64,000 nucleotides of DNA from Prevotella sp. P2-180 (lineage in GTDB: Bacteria > Bacteroidota > Bacteroidia > Bacteroidales > Bacteroidaceae). The notes beneath the pieces were generated by a model that did no database searches, had not been told where the DNA came from, and was given only the letters and a program-made list of their open reading frames with translations. Within the stretch, counting starts at the first letter, position 1. Every line of letters starts with the position of its first letter. The stretch lies in assembly GCF_002251435.1 (NCBI RefSeq), contig NZ_NPJI01000013.1, positions 62,001 to 126,000 on the forward strand. The letters are read 5' to 3'. The position numbers and the translations under genes were made by a program. Below, one piece after another: positions 9,100 through 18,143 of this stretch.

Positions 9100-10383
9100 T
9101 TATTCTTCATTTTTTTTCTTTTGAGGCTTATCTTTTTGTTTCTTTGAGTGTGTTTTTTTCTTCCTTGTCATATTTTTATTGCTTTTTTCCTTAGGCTTAC
9201 CGTTTTTTCTTGGTTTGTGATGCCTTACAGGATTATAATCGGGAGCATCACCGAGTTCTTCGGGTATTTTAAGTTTTTCTATGTTTTTCCCAATAAACTG
9301 CTCAATTAGCCCGAATCGATACATGTCGTTTTCGTTTACTATTGTTATAGCCTCGCCGTCGCGGTCGGCACGAGCCGTTCTGCCTATTCTGTGTACGTAG
9401 TCTTCGCAATCCCTCGGCACATCATAGTTGATGACCATCTGTATATCGTCAATGTCAATGCCGCGAGCCACGATGTCTGTAGCCACAAGCACGTCTTTTT
9501 GTCCTGCTTTAAACTCAAGCATAACATTGTCTCGTTCCTGTTGTGTGAGGTCGCTATGCATTTGGCAGCAGTTGACCCCCATTTTTTGTAGTTGTCTTGT
9601 GATTTCCTTTACCTTGTCTTTTTTTCCGGAAAAAAGTATCACCCGTTTCATTTTGTTGTCTTTAAACAGATGTCTTATTATTCCCTCTTTTTGTTGGTCG
9701 TGGCAAACGTAAGCCATCTGTCTGATTTTTTCAGCTGGCTTACTTACGGCTATTTTCACCTCTACGGGGTTGTGTAGTATTGATTTTGCCAGTTGTTGTA
9801 TTTTTTTTGGCATGGTGGCCGAGAACATTATTGTCTGTCTATCTTTGGGAAGCAGTTTTTCTATTTGCATAATGTCGTCGCTAAATCCCATGTCGAGCAT
9901 TCGGTCTGCTTCGTCAAGCACAAAGAAACTTACTTTACTAAGGTCAACGTTTCCCATTTTGATATGACTGAGCAGTCGCCCTGGTGTAGCAATCACCACA
10001 TCCGCTCCGAGTCTGAGGCTTTTCATTTCCTGGTCGTATCTTGTTCCGTCGTTACCTCCATAAACAGCCACGCTGCTGGTATCGTTAAGATAGTATCCGA
10101 ATCCCTGCATGGCTTGGTCTATCTGTTGAGCCAGTTCTCTTGTGGGCGACATGATAATACAGTTGATGGCATCTTTGGGGTAGCCTCCATCGTCAAGCAT
10201 GCTGAGTATTGGAAGCAAGTAGGCGGCAGTCTTTCCTGTGCCAGTCTGTGCTATGCCTATGAGGTCGTGGTAGTTGAGAATCTCTGGTATGCATCTTTCC
10301 TGAATCGGAGTGCATTCTTCGAATCTCATGTCATACAACGCGTCAAGGATGTTGTCGTTAAGATATGTATCTTCAAATTTCAT
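9100..10383 (-). CDS. DEAD-box ATP-dependent RNA helicase
   Basis: 427 residues from the ATG at 10383, chosen because it overlaps the stop of the upstream permease gene by one base (TAATG); the frame stays open to 10446 but that part lies inside the neighbour. Motifs in order: Q motif with CTPIQERCIP, Walker A AQTGTGKT (45-52), PTRELAQQ, VLDEADRML, SAT, and HRIGRTAR near the end of the second RecA domain. The tail is very Lys-rich (about the last 35 residues), likely an RNA-binding extension. Such helicases act in ribosome assembly or RNA turnover; the RhlE/CsdA subtype cannot be fixed from sequence alone. Confidence 0.95.
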   Translation of the reverse strand: MKFEDTYLNDNILDALYDMRFEECTPIQERCIPEILNYHDLIGIAQTGTGKTAAYLLPILSMLDDGGYPKDAINCIIMSPTRELAQQIDQAMQGFGYYLNDTSSVAVYGGNDGTRYDQEMKSLRLGADVVIATPGRLLSHIKMGNVDLSKVSFFVLDEADRMLDMGFSDDIMQIEKLLPKDRQTIMFSATMPKKIQQLAKSILHNPVEVKIAVSKPAEKIRQMAYVCHDQQKEGIIRHLFKDNKMKRVILFSGKKDKVKEITRQLQKMGVNCCQMHSDLTQQERDNVMLEFKAGQKDVLVATDIVARGIDIDDIQMVINYDVPRDCEDYVHRIGRTARADRDGEAITIVNENDMYRFGLIEQFIGKNIEKLKIPEELGDAPDYNPVRHHKPRKNGKPKEKSNKNMTRKKKTHSKKQKDKPQKKKNEE

Positions 10384-11585
10384 TAGTTTGGTGCTTTCTT
10401 GTAACAATAATATGCAATTGCGAAATATAGCAAGTTTGGTATCCATGCTGCCAGTACTGGTGGTGTGTCAGCATTTATGGCGAATGTAGAACTTACGGTC
10501 TGTAGCAAGATGTATGAGAAACTCAGTGCCATTCCTATGCCAAGGTAGAGTCCCATTCCACCTTTTCGTTTCCTTGCAGAGAGGCTGGCTCCGATGATGG
10601 TAAGTATAAAAGATGCGAAACAAGAAGCTATTCGCTTGTGATATTCCACTTCGTACTGTACGACGTTGCTCGACCCCCTGTCTTTCTGTTTTGATATGTA
10701 ACGCAGTAGTTCCGGACTGGTGAATGTTTCCTGCTGTCCTTTACTGAACACGAGGTCCATGGGTTCCATCATTATCATCGTATCAATCTCGGCTCCTGTT
10801 TTTATTTGCTCTCTCATGCCTTTCAACGTGCGTATTTTGTAGTTTACGGCACGCCACTGATACCTGTTGTCGGATATTGTGTCATATTTTATCACGTTGG
10901 CAGTCATGTGGCTTACGAGTTTTTTATTCTCAAACTTGTCGAGCGAGAATCCGTAGCCGGTTTTAGACACGTCGTCGTATTGTTGTATGTATGCTATCAC
11001 TCCCTTGCCTACCTGCAGTTGTACGTTAGAAGCCGATGTTTTCTTCTTGTTGTTTTTGTAGAGCGACTCGAAATCGTGTCTTATTACGGTGCCCTTTGGT
11101 ATCACGTAAGCTCCTAAGGTGAAATTTAGTATGGAAATGAGGGCTGCCGAAATCATATATGGTCTGAGAAGTCTTTTAAAACTCATGCCGCAAGCCAGCA
11201 TTGCTATGATTTCAGAATTGCCGGCTAACTTTGACGTGAAGAATATTACAGCAATGAATACGAATAGCGGACTGAACAGGTTTGCAAAATACGGTACGAA
11301 GTTGGCATAATAGTCAAACACTATGGCACGCAGCGGAGCATGATTGGTTGTGAACTTGGCAAGATTCTCATTTACGTCAAACACTATGGAAATAGAGATG
11401 ATGAGAATAATTGAATAGATGTAAGTACCGATAAACTTGCCAATAATATACCGGTCCATCCTCTTGATGTACCTGAAGGGATTGAAAAAAGCCATCACAC
11501 TTGCAACTGGGCTAATCACTTTTTTGATGGCCCTTGCAGTCTTCCTAAGCTTCAACCATAATCTCTTGTTTTTTATAACTTTCAT
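10383..11585 (-). CDS. LptF/LptG (YjgP/YjgQ) family lipopolysaccharide export permease
   Basis: 400 residues. Membrane helices lie near the N-terminus (RYIIGKFIGTYIYSIILIIS, then two more by about residue 155), followed by a periplasmic beta-jellyroll domain (about 170-300) and three C-terminal helices, the standard LptF/G layout. These permeases work with LptB to extract LPS from the inner membrane. A basic stretch of about 40 residues precedes the first helix, so a start at an internal Met is conceivable, but the first ATG sits 12 bp after tgt and fits an operon. The stop overlaps the helicase ATG. Confidence 0.9.
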   Translation of the reverse strand: MKVIKNKRLWLKLRKTARAIKKVISPVASVMAFFNPFRYIKRMDRYIIGKFIGTYIYSIILIISISIVFDVNENLAKFTTNHAPLRAIVFDYYANFVPYFANLFSPLFVFIAVIFFTSKLAGNSEIIAMLACGMSFKRLLRPYMISAALISILNFTLGAYVIPKGTVIRHDFESLYKNNKKKTSASNVQLQVGKGVIAYIQQYDDVSKTGYGFSLDKFENKKLVSHMTANVIKYDTISDNRYQWRAVNYKIRTLKGMREQIKTGAEIDTMIMMEPMDLVFSKGQQETFTSPELLRYISKQKDRGSSNVVQYEVEYHKRIASCFASFILTIIGASLSARKRKGGMGLYLGIGMALSFSYILLQTVSSTFAINADTPPVLAAWIPNLLYFAIAYYCYKKAPN

Positions 11586-11597
11586 GTCATCAAGCTA

Positions 11598-12725
11598 TTA
11601 TATACGTTTACCTAAATTATCCACCACCGTTTTTTTCCAATGTGTGAAGTCTCCTGCCACGATATGTCTGCGGGCATCTCCCACGAGTCGCAGATAGAAT
11701 GCGAGATTGTGGATGCTTGCAATCTGCAGAGCCAGCAGTTCCTGTGCCTTGAAAAGGTGATGGAGATAAGCCTTGGTATAGACGAGGTCTACGTCGCATC
11801 CGTCGGGGTCGATGGGCGAGAAGTCGTCTTCCCATTTTTTGTTGCGTATGTTGATGGTACCATTGTAGGTGAAAAGCATGGCGTTACGTCCGTTTCTTGT
11901 AGGCATGACGCAATCGAACATGTCCACTCCGCGTTCTATGGCTTCGAGAAGGTTTTGTGGAGTACCCACTCCCATGAGGTATCGCGGTTTGTCTTTTGGC
12001 AGTATTTCGTTCACCACTTCAATCATCTCGTACATCACCTCCGTAGGTTCACCGACAGCGAGTCCGCCTATGGCATTACCGTCAGCCCCTTTGTCAGCCA
12101 CATGTTTTGCAGCGTCTTGCCTAAGGTCTTTGAATGTGCATCCCTGTACGATAGGGAAGAGAGTCTGCTCATATCCATAGAGTGGTTTGGTATTGTCAAA
12201 CTGTTTTATACACCTGTCGAGCCATCTTTGTGTGAGAGCCAGGCTTTTTTTCGCATATTGATAGTCGCTATCGCCCGGCGGACATTCGTCGAATGCCATC
12301 ATGATGTCAGCCCCTATCACACGTTGAGTGTCGATTACGTTTTCAGGTGTGAAGAAATGTTTCGACCCATCAATATGAGATCTGAATTCACATCCTTCCT
12401 CTTTGAGTTTTCTTATTCCGGTGAGAGAGAACACCTGGAATCCTCCAGAGTCGGTAAGTATCGGGCGGTCCCATCCGTTAAACTTATGTAAACCTCCAGC
12501 CCTTTTGATTATGTCAAGTCCAGGTCTGAGATATAGGTGATAGGTGTTTCCGAGAATAATCTGGGCTTTCACCTGTTTTTTCAATTCCTCGAAATGCACC
12601 CCCTTCACGCTTCCGCAAGTACCAACGGGCATGAATATCGGAGTCTCTATCTGTCCGTGGGCAGTGGTGATAAGTCCAGCCCTTGCGTCAGAATTCGGGT
12701 CGGTATGTTGTAATTCAAATTTCAT
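11598..12725 (-). CDS. tgt: Queuine/preQ1 tRNA-guanine transglycosylase
   Basis: 375 residues from the ATG at 12725, where the protein begins MKFELQHTDPNSDARAG like other Tgt proteins; a nine-codon extension to 12752 is possible. Tgt exchanges guanine-34 of GUN-anticodon tRNAs for preQ1 in queuosine synthesis. Seen: ILTDSGGFQVFSL (general base Asp92), GVGTPQNLLEAIERGVDMFDCVMPTR (nucleophile Asp271) and IHNLAFY (His339). The usual CxCxxC zinc cluster before AYLHHL is reduced to CDVDLV, so two of three cysteine ligands are missing. queH at the other end of the window acts later in the same pathway. Confidence 0.95.
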   Translation of the reverse strand: MKFELQHTDPNSDARAGLITTAHGQIETPIFMPVGTCGSVKGVHFEELKKQVKAQIILGNTYHLYLRPGLDIIKRAGGLHKFNGWDRPILTDSGGFQVFSLTGIRKLKEEGCEFRSHIDGSKHFFTPENVIDTQRVIGADIMMAFDECPPGDSDYQYAKKSLALTQRWLDRCIKQFDNTKPLYGYEQTLFPIVQGCTFKDLRQDAAKHVADKGADGNAIGGLAVGEPTEVMYEMIEVVNEILPKDKPRYLMGVGTPQNLLEAIERGVDMFDCVMPTRNGRNAMLFTYNGTINIRNKKWEDDFSPIDPDGCDVDLVYTKAYLHHLFKAQELLALQIASIHNLAFYLRLVGDARRHIVAGDFTHWKKTVVDNLGKRI

Positions 12726-12752
12726 TTGCTTTTTTTCTGTTACTTCAATCAT

Positions 12753-15215
12753 TTATTCTGACTTTTTCTCGTCGTCTGTAGTATCGAAGATTTCAAATTC
12801 TTGCGGATTGTCAACTTTCACGTTTGTCAAAGCAAAGTCCCATACGTCCTTCACGTCTTCCACGAAATGGAAAGTCACTCCCTCGAGATATTTCTCAGGT
12901 ATTTCCTCAACGTCTTTTTTGTTGTCTTGACAGAGCATGATATGTTTTATGCCAGCTCTTTTTGCCGCGAGTATTTTTTCCTTTATTCCCCCTACGGGCA
13001 GCACCTTTCCTCTGAGAGTTATCTCTCCAGTCATCGCCACTTTTTCTCTTACCTTTCTTTGTGTCAGTGCTGAGGCTATGGAAGTTGCGATGGTTATACC
13101 AGCCGACGGGCCGTCTTTTGGAGTAGCTCCCTCCGGCACATGAATGTGTATGTTATAACAGTCGAAAATGCGGTAGTCAATCTTTAGGCTGTCGGCATGA
13201 GCCTTTACATATTCCAGTGCCAGCATAGCCGACTCCTTCATTACGTCTCCGAGATTTCCTGTGAGTGTTAGTTTTGAGCCTTTGCCCTTGCTTAGGCTTG
13301 TTTCAATGAAGAGGATTTCCCCGCCGACACTTGTCCAAGCCAATCCAGTCACCACTCCAGCATATGCATTGCCCTGATATATGTCACGGTAGTAAGGAGG
13401 CTTGCCGAGCAAGTCTTCAAGTTCTGATGGAGTCACCTTTGCAGGCATCACACCGTCTGTGGCATACTTTAATGCCATTTTTCTCAATGCTTTGTTTATC
13501 ATTTTGTCGAGCTGTCTCACTCCGCTTTCTCGGGTGTATTGCTCTATTACGCTTTCTATGGCAGGTTTGGTAAATGTGATTTTGCCATTGCGTTTTAGTC
13601 CGCATGCCTCAATCTCTTTTGGTATGAGGTGTCGTTTTGCAATTTCATATTTCTCTTCGGTGATATATCCCGACACCTCTATTATCTCCATTCTGTCGAG
13701 CAGCGGACGTGGTATGGTGTTGAGGTCATTGGCTGTGGCTATGAACAACACTTTAGAGAGGTCGAAATCCATGTCGAGATAGTTGTCGTGGAAGGTGTTG
13801 TTCTGTTCGGGGTCGAGCACTTCAAGCAATGCTGATGCTGGGTCTCCATTGATGGTGTTTTGTGTCACCTTGTCTATTTCGTCAAGAATGATGACGGGGT
13901 TGGACGTTTCAGCTTTTTGCAGACTTTTGATTATCCTTCCTGGCATTGCTCCGATATACGTACGTCTGTGTCCTCTTATCTCTGACTCGTCATGAAGTCC
14001 ACCGAGTGAAATTCTCACATATTTTCTTTTGAGTGAGTCAGCAATGCTTTTGCCGAGACTTGTCTTTCCCACGCCAGGAGGTCCATACAGGCAGAGGATG
14101 GGCGATTTCAGGTCGTTGCGCAGACAGAGCACAGCAATGTATTCCAGTATTCGTTCCTTCACCTTTTCCATGCCATAATGCGCCTTGTCAAGCACTTTCT
14201 TTGCCCTTGTGAGGTTATGGTCGTCGTTGGTATAAACTCCCCAAGGCAAAGAAGCCACCGTTTCAAGGTAGTTTAGTTGCACGTTGTAGTCAGGCGTTTG
14301 CGGACTCATCTGTTCGAGTTTGTCAGCTTCTTTCAAAAAGATGTTTTCAACGTTCTCTGGTAGATTTTTGTTTGAAATCTTTTCCATGAGTGTTATGTAG
14401 TCATCAGAATGACTACCTTCGTTCATTTCCGCCTGCAGATTTTTTATCTGTTGTTTTATGAAGTAATTCCTCTGTTGTGCGTCGATGTCATCACGTGTTT
14501 TCTGCAGGATGTCACGTTTCAGTTCCTGAAGTTTCAGCTCTTTACCGATAATGCGCATTAGTCCAAACAATCTTTCCTTGAGAGAGTCCTCTCTTAAAAA
14601 CTCCATTTTGATGTTGAAGTCAAATGGCATGCTGGTGCAGAGGTGGTTGATGAAAATGATATTATTTTTCATGTTGCTGACGGAGAACAATGCCTCGTCA
14701 GGAATATCCTCGTTCAGACGTATATATTTTACGGTTCTCTTCCTAAGGTCGTCAACGGCAGCACTAAACTCTTTGTCTTTGGAGTATTCTATTGTTTCGG
14801 GAGCATTGTTCACGTTGGCTATAAGGTAAGGGTTCTCGTTAACAATGTCGTTGATACGAAGTCTTCCAAGTCCCTGAATGATAGCGCTAAGATTTCCTCC
14901 TGGCAATTCGAACACCTTCACGATTCTCGCATAGACACCGAAGTCGAAAATGTCTTGTCTTGTAGGATTTTCGATATAGGAGTCATATTGTGGAGCCACA
15001 CCGATGATTTCATGAGTGTGTTCACATTTTTTTATCAGTTTTACACTTTTGGACCTTGCAATGATGATAGACGTCACGATGCCCGGAAACAGCACTAAGT
15101 TTCTTGTCACGAGCAAAGGCACCGTTTGTGGCATCTCAGCGTTATTCAAGTCAGAAAAGTCGCCGTCGATGTCTGTTATCATTGAAAAAGAATTGTCGTT
15201 ATTGTTGTAATCCAT
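12753..15215 (-). CDS. lon: ATP-dependent protease Lon
   Basis: 820 residues. The N-terminal substrate-recognition domain (about 30-235) is followed by a coiled-coil linker, the AAA+ module with Walker A GPPGVGKT (378-385) and [10 protein letters not shown], and a protease domain with the Ser-Lys dyad: Ser704 in KDGPSAG and Lys747 in GGIKEK. It degrades misfolded and regulatory proteins in the cytoplasm. The start at 15215 gives a normal family length. The tgt frame follows directly after the stop. Confidence 0.97.
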   Translation of the reverse strand: MDYNNNDNSFSMITDIDGDFSDLNNAEMPQTVPLLVTRNLVLFPGIVTSIIIARSKSVKLIKKCEHTHEIIGVAPQYDSYIENPTRQDIFDFGVYARIVKVFELPGGNLSAIIQGLGRLRINDIVNENPYLIANVNNAPETIEYSKDKEFSAAVDDLRKRTVKYIRLNEDIPDEALFSVSNMKNNIIFINHLCTSMPFDFNIKMEFLREDSLKERLFGLMRIIGKELKLQELKRDILQKTRDDIDAQQRNYFIKQQIKNLQAEMNEGSHSDDYITLMEKISNKNLPENVENIFLKEADKLEQMSPQTPDYNVQLNYLETVASLPWGVYTNDDHNLTRAKKVLDKAHYGMEKVKERILEYIAVLCLRNDLKSPILCLYGPPGVGKTSLGKSIADSLKRKYVRISLGGLHDESEIRGHRRTYIGAMPGRIIKSLQKAETSNPVIILDEIDKVTQNTINGDPASALLEVLDPEQNNTFHDNYLDMDFDLSKVLFIATANDLNTIPRPLLDRMEIIEVSGYITEEKYEIAKRHLIPKEIEACGLKRNGKITFTKPAIESVIEQYTRESGVRQLDKMINKALRKMALKYATDGVMPAKVTPSELEDLLGKPPYYRDIYQGNAYAGVVTGLAWTSVGGEILFIETSLSKGKGSKLTLTGNLGDVMKESAMLALEYVKAHADSLKIDYRIFDCYNIHIHVPEGATPKDGPSAGITIATSIASALTQRKVREKVAMTGEITLRGKVLPVGGIKEKILAAKRAGIKHIMLCQDNKKDVEEIPEKYLEGVTFHFVEDVKDVWDFALTNVKVDNPQEFEIFDTTDDEKKSE

Positions 15216-15271
15216 TCTTTTATTAATGTATTGATTCTTAATAAAGGTATAAAGGAATTGTGTAAATCCCT

Positions 15272-15316
15272 AAAAAACGAACAGATGGCTGACATCACCA
15301 TCGGATGCAGCCATCA
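15272..15316 (-). terminator. Probable terminator after the tRNA-Lys cluster
   Basis: On the minus strand GATGGCTG (15308-15315) pairs with CAGCCATC (15284-15291) around a 16-nt loop and is followed by GTTCGTTTTTT. It lies between the last tRNA-Lys and lon. Confidence 0.6.
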
Positions 15317-15328
15317 CATCGTGATTAG

Positions 15329-15401
15329 TACGCCTGCAGGGGCTCGAACCCTGGACACCCTGATTAAGAGTCAGGTGCTCTACCAACTGAGCTACAAGCG
15401 C
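15329..15401 (-). tRNA. tRNA-Lys (anticodon CUU), copy 3
   Basis: 73-nt cloverleaf starting GCGCTTGTAGCTC with anticodon loop CTCTTAA and T-arm CAGGGTTCGAGCCCCTG. The acceptor pairs over 7 bp with a terminal G-U and discriminator A. CCA is not encoded. Identical to the next two copies. Confidence 0.95.
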
Positions 15402-15423
15402 TCCGTAATGTTTTTGTTTGATG

Positions 15424-15496
15424 TACGCCTGCAGGGGCTCGAACCCTGGACACCCTGATTAAGAGTCAGGTGCTCTACCAACTGAGCTACAAGCGC
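15424..15496 (-). tRNA. tRNA-Lys (anticodon CUU), copy 2
   Basis: 73-nt gene identical to its neighbours, separated by 22 bp and 26 bp spacers of unrelated sequence. Same anticodon loop CTCTTAA. Confidence 0.95.
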
Positions 15497-15522
15497 ATTC
15501 GAAAGGATCTTGCTGTTTAATG

Positions 15523-15595
15523 TACGCCTGCAGGGGCTCGAACCCTGGACACCCTGATTAAGAGTCAGGTGCTCTACCAACTGAGCTACAAGCGC
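15523..15595 (-). tRNA. tRNA-Lys (anticodon CUU), copy 1
   Basis: First of three identical 73-nt genes on the minus strand, 23 bp downstream of a Bacteroidota-type promoter. Probably transcribed with the other two as one precursor. Confidence 0.95.
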
Positions 15596-15618
15596 GTCAC
15601 CTTTCAGTTTTGCGGGTG

Positions 15619-15650
15619 CAAAGGTACTAACTTTTTTCCTATCCACCAAA
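15619..15650 (-). promoter_or_regulatory. Promoter of the tRNA-Lys cluster
   Basis: Reverse-strand TACCTTTG (15619-15626) lies 20 bp from TTTG (15647-15650), a full match to the consensus. Confidence 0.8.
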
Positions 15651-15726
15651 CTTTTCTCCTATTTTTTTTATTTGTTTCCATTATTTTTGTCATTTTCCAT
15701 TTATCTTCCCCCTTTCTCCACTCTGC

Positions 15727-16836
15727 TCACTCCTCAATATGCGACAAAGAATGCGAGAAACTATGAATGAAGCTTGTGGTCACTTCTAATGGGTAGTAAC
15801 GGAAATAGCGTGCTGCGCGGCTAATATGCCACATCAGTGCTTTTGGATTTCTTGAACTTACAAAGATGTCGGTGCCTTGGGTGAAATACCATTCGTTGGG
15901 TGTCTTGCCATTAAAGGTGAGCAGGTCGGTGGTTGGCATGGTGGCGTCTGACGATAGGCGTGGATTGAAGAATGGCAGCTCGTCGTCAGTGAAGTCGAAT
16001 AGTGTCATTAGCAGCGTTCCCTCCATGGTTGTGATTTTTTGCATGTGAAGCATGTCTATCCAGTTTTGCAACTTCACGAAGTCCACCTTTGCCCCTATGG
16101 TTCTGAGCATGACTCCTAAGTCTACGAGCTGTTTCAGTTTCAAGCCGTCGTTCACTATATATCGCGCTATTCTCACCAGTTCCATTAGCAGGCTGAGTGT
16201 AGGTGATGGCGTTTCCACTCGAATGTCGCCGATATACACGTAGGTAGAGTCGCAGCATCTTGTCTCCTTATCAATTATATTCTGAAGGCGGCGGTTTAGC
16301 CAGATGTTTGTCAGTCTCGACATCTGCCTGTGGTTTTCCACCATCATACCGTCCCAAAGATATGCGAGCGTATAGTTGTCTTTTTGTTCCACTCGCGAAG
16401 CGTTTGCCCTGACCCATTCGTCGGCCTTTGCCGCCTGTGGTTCATACAGGAACAGTATGTCGCAGTCGCCTCCGGTGCGATGTTCAGGAGTGGGGTAGAG
16501 GGTAGCCATCGAAGCACCCTTGAGTATAATAGGACGCAGTTGGTCTTTCTGAAACTGCCTTATCAGGTTTGCAGTACTTCCTGTAGTATTACGGCTGAAT
16601 TGTTCAATCTCCTTTACGTTCGTCTTCCATGAGTCCCTGATATCGTCAGGAATGTTCATTCCGAAGTCGCCGTTGTGATTCTCTATTCCGTCGTAAACGA
16701 GAGCTGATACACCATGATTTAGCGACATCCGAAACAATCGTTGCCACTTCCAGTAAGACATGGGCTCTATTGTGTCGTCTGAGCCGAATATGCCGCAGCA
16801 TAGCAGTCGTATGAAGTTTCTTTCTGTCAGTTCCAT
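15727..16836 (-). CDS. Nucleotidyltransferase-fold family protein (PF14907-like)
   Basis: 369 residues from the ATG at 16836 (MELTERNF), 10 bp after the antiporter gene; the longer frame to 16884 would run into it. The segment LKGASMATLYPTPEHRTGGDCDILF matches the G-S/DxD-type core of the uncharacterised nucleotidyltransferase group: lysine in LKG, then GGDCDILF carrying two aspartates. Its substrate is unknown. In other contexts relatives sit in polysaccharide or peptide-maturation loci. Here it ends an operon with uxaA and an antiporter, which does not explain its role. Confidence 0.7.
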   Translation of the reverse strand: MELTERNFIRLLCCGIFGSDDTIEPMSYWKWQRLFRMSLNHGVSALVYDGIENHNGDFGMNIPDDIRDSWKTNVKEIEQFSRNTTGSTANLIRQFQKDQLRPIILKGASMATLYPTPEHRTGGDCDILFLYEPQAAKADEWVRANASRVEQKDNYTLAYLWDGMMVENHRQMSRLTNIWLNRRLQNIIDKETRCCDSTYVYIGDIRVETPSPTLSLLMELVRIARYIVNDGLKLKQLVDLGVMLRTIGAKVDFVKLQNWIDMLHMQKITTMEGTLLMTLFDFTDDELPFFNPRLSSDATMPTTDLLTFNGKTPNEWYFTQGTDIFVSSRNPKALMWHISRAARYFRYYPLEVTTSFIHSFSHSLSHIEE

Positions 16837-16846
16837 GGTGTAATAA

Positions 16847-18124
16847 TTATGAATATCTTCGAGGATATCGGAGAAGTATGGCAAGTATTGTTATAATACC
16901 TATTGTGAGCGGATAGTATAGATAAGGCATGATGCTGATGGGGTTGATCTCTGCAAGCCCGGCCGCCATGAGCAGCTGTGCTCCATAGGGTATTACCCCT
17001 TGCACACAACACGACATTGTGTCGAGTATGCTGGCGCACTTACGGTTGTCAACTCCAAATCTGTCGCCTATTTTCTTCGACAGCTGTCCAACGGTAAGTA
17101 TTGCCACGGTATTGTTTGCCGTACAGACATTCACCACAGCCACGAGAGTGGCGATGCACAGTTCTGCACCCCGTTTCCCGTTTACGTGTCTTGTAAGCAC
17201 CTTTATGATGAAGTCTATTCCTCCGCGTTCTTTTATCAGTTCAAGCATGCCTGCGGCCATCATGGTCACAATCACGAGTTCTCCCATACCTATGATGCCG
17301 TCGCCCATGGCCTTAAACCATCCGTAAACGTCAAAGCATCCAGAGCACATGCCAATCACTCCTGTCAGAATGATGCCTAATGTAAGTACAGCTGTCACGT
17401 TCATACCGAACAATGCTGTCAGCAGCACTATGATATAAGGCATTACCTTTATAATGTCGATGTTTTGTGGGTTGTAGTCGGAGGTTATCCCGCTGCCCAT
17501 GAAAGCGTAGAGGCAAAGTACTAAAAAGGCTGCGGGGAAAGCAAGAAAGGCGTTCACCCGAAACTTGTCGCTCAACTTGCATCCCTGTGTGCTTGTGGCG
17601 GTAATGGTGGTGTCGGGGATGAACGAGAGGTTATCGCCGAAGAACGACCCTCCGACAATCACGGCAGTCATCATTGGCACGCTCATTCCGAGCGATTCTG
17701 CCGAGCCTGCCGCTATTGGAGTAAGTGCGACGATAGTTCCGACGCTGGTGCCTATTGACAGCGATATGAAACAAGCCGCAAGAAACAATCCGGCAAGAAG
17801 CATGTTTGCCGGGAGCAAGGTGAGTGTAAGGTTTATGGTTGCATCCACACACCCCATGACCTTCGCTGTGTTGGCGAATGCTCCTGCAAGTATGAATATC
17901 CATATCATGAGCATCATGTTTGAGGTGCTTGCCCCACGGCTGAAGATGTCTATTCGTCGTGAAAGTGGAATGCCTCCACCTATGACCACTGCATAGATGG
18001 AGGCTATCATGAATGCCACTGTTATCGGTACCTTATAAAAGTCTCCTGCCACAATAGAAGTGACAAGATAGAGGAACACAAACACAATGAGCGGGCTTAT
18101 AGCTATGATTCCCTTCTTTTTCAA
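16847..18124 (-). CDS. NhaC-type Na+/H+ antiporter or related anion transporter
   Basis: 425 residues and roughly ten or more membrane helices. Segments such as SIGTSVGTIVALTPIA, VGGSFFGDNLSFIPDTTI and CTANNTVAILTVGQ are characteristic of the NhaC family in the ion-transporter clan. The start is a TTG at 18124: an in-frame TGA lies two codons upstream and no ATG is near. It begins 19 bp after uxaA, so it may handle ion balance for, or even transport of, the hexuronate-derived acid (inference). Antiport of Na+ is the family's usual activity. Confidence 0.85.
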   Translation of the reverse strand: MKKKGIIAISPLIVFVFLYLVTSIVAGDFYKVPITVAFMIASIYAVVIGGGIPLSRRIDIFSRGASTSNMMLMIWIFILAGAFANTAKVMGCVDATINLTLTLLPANMLLAGLFLAACFISLSIGTSVGTIVALTPIAAGSAESLGMSVPMMTAVIVGGSFFGDNLSFIPDTTITATSTQGCKLSDKFRVNAFLAFPAAFLVLCLYAFMGSGITSDYNPQNIDIIKVMPYIIVLLTALFGMNVTAVLTLGIILTGVIGMCSGCFDVYGWFKAMGDGIIGMGELVIVTMMAAGMLELIKERGGIDFIIKVLTRHVNGKRGAELCIATLVAVVNVCTANNTVAILTVGQLSKKIGDRFGVDNRKCASILDTMSCCVQGVIPYGAQLLMAAGLAEINPISIMPYLYYPLTIGIITILAILLRYPRRYS

Positions 18125-18143
18125 TTTTCAAAAAATAATGTTT

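Noticed and set aside
15329..15595. Three 73-nt repeats with 22-26 nt spacers, like a CRISPR array
   Set aside because: Each repeat is a complete tRNA-Lys cloverleaf, and no cas genes are near.
15392..15649. Open frame reading VAQLVEHLTLNQGVQGSSPCRRT twice
   Set aside because: This is the well-known false protein produced by translating across tRNA-Lys genes.
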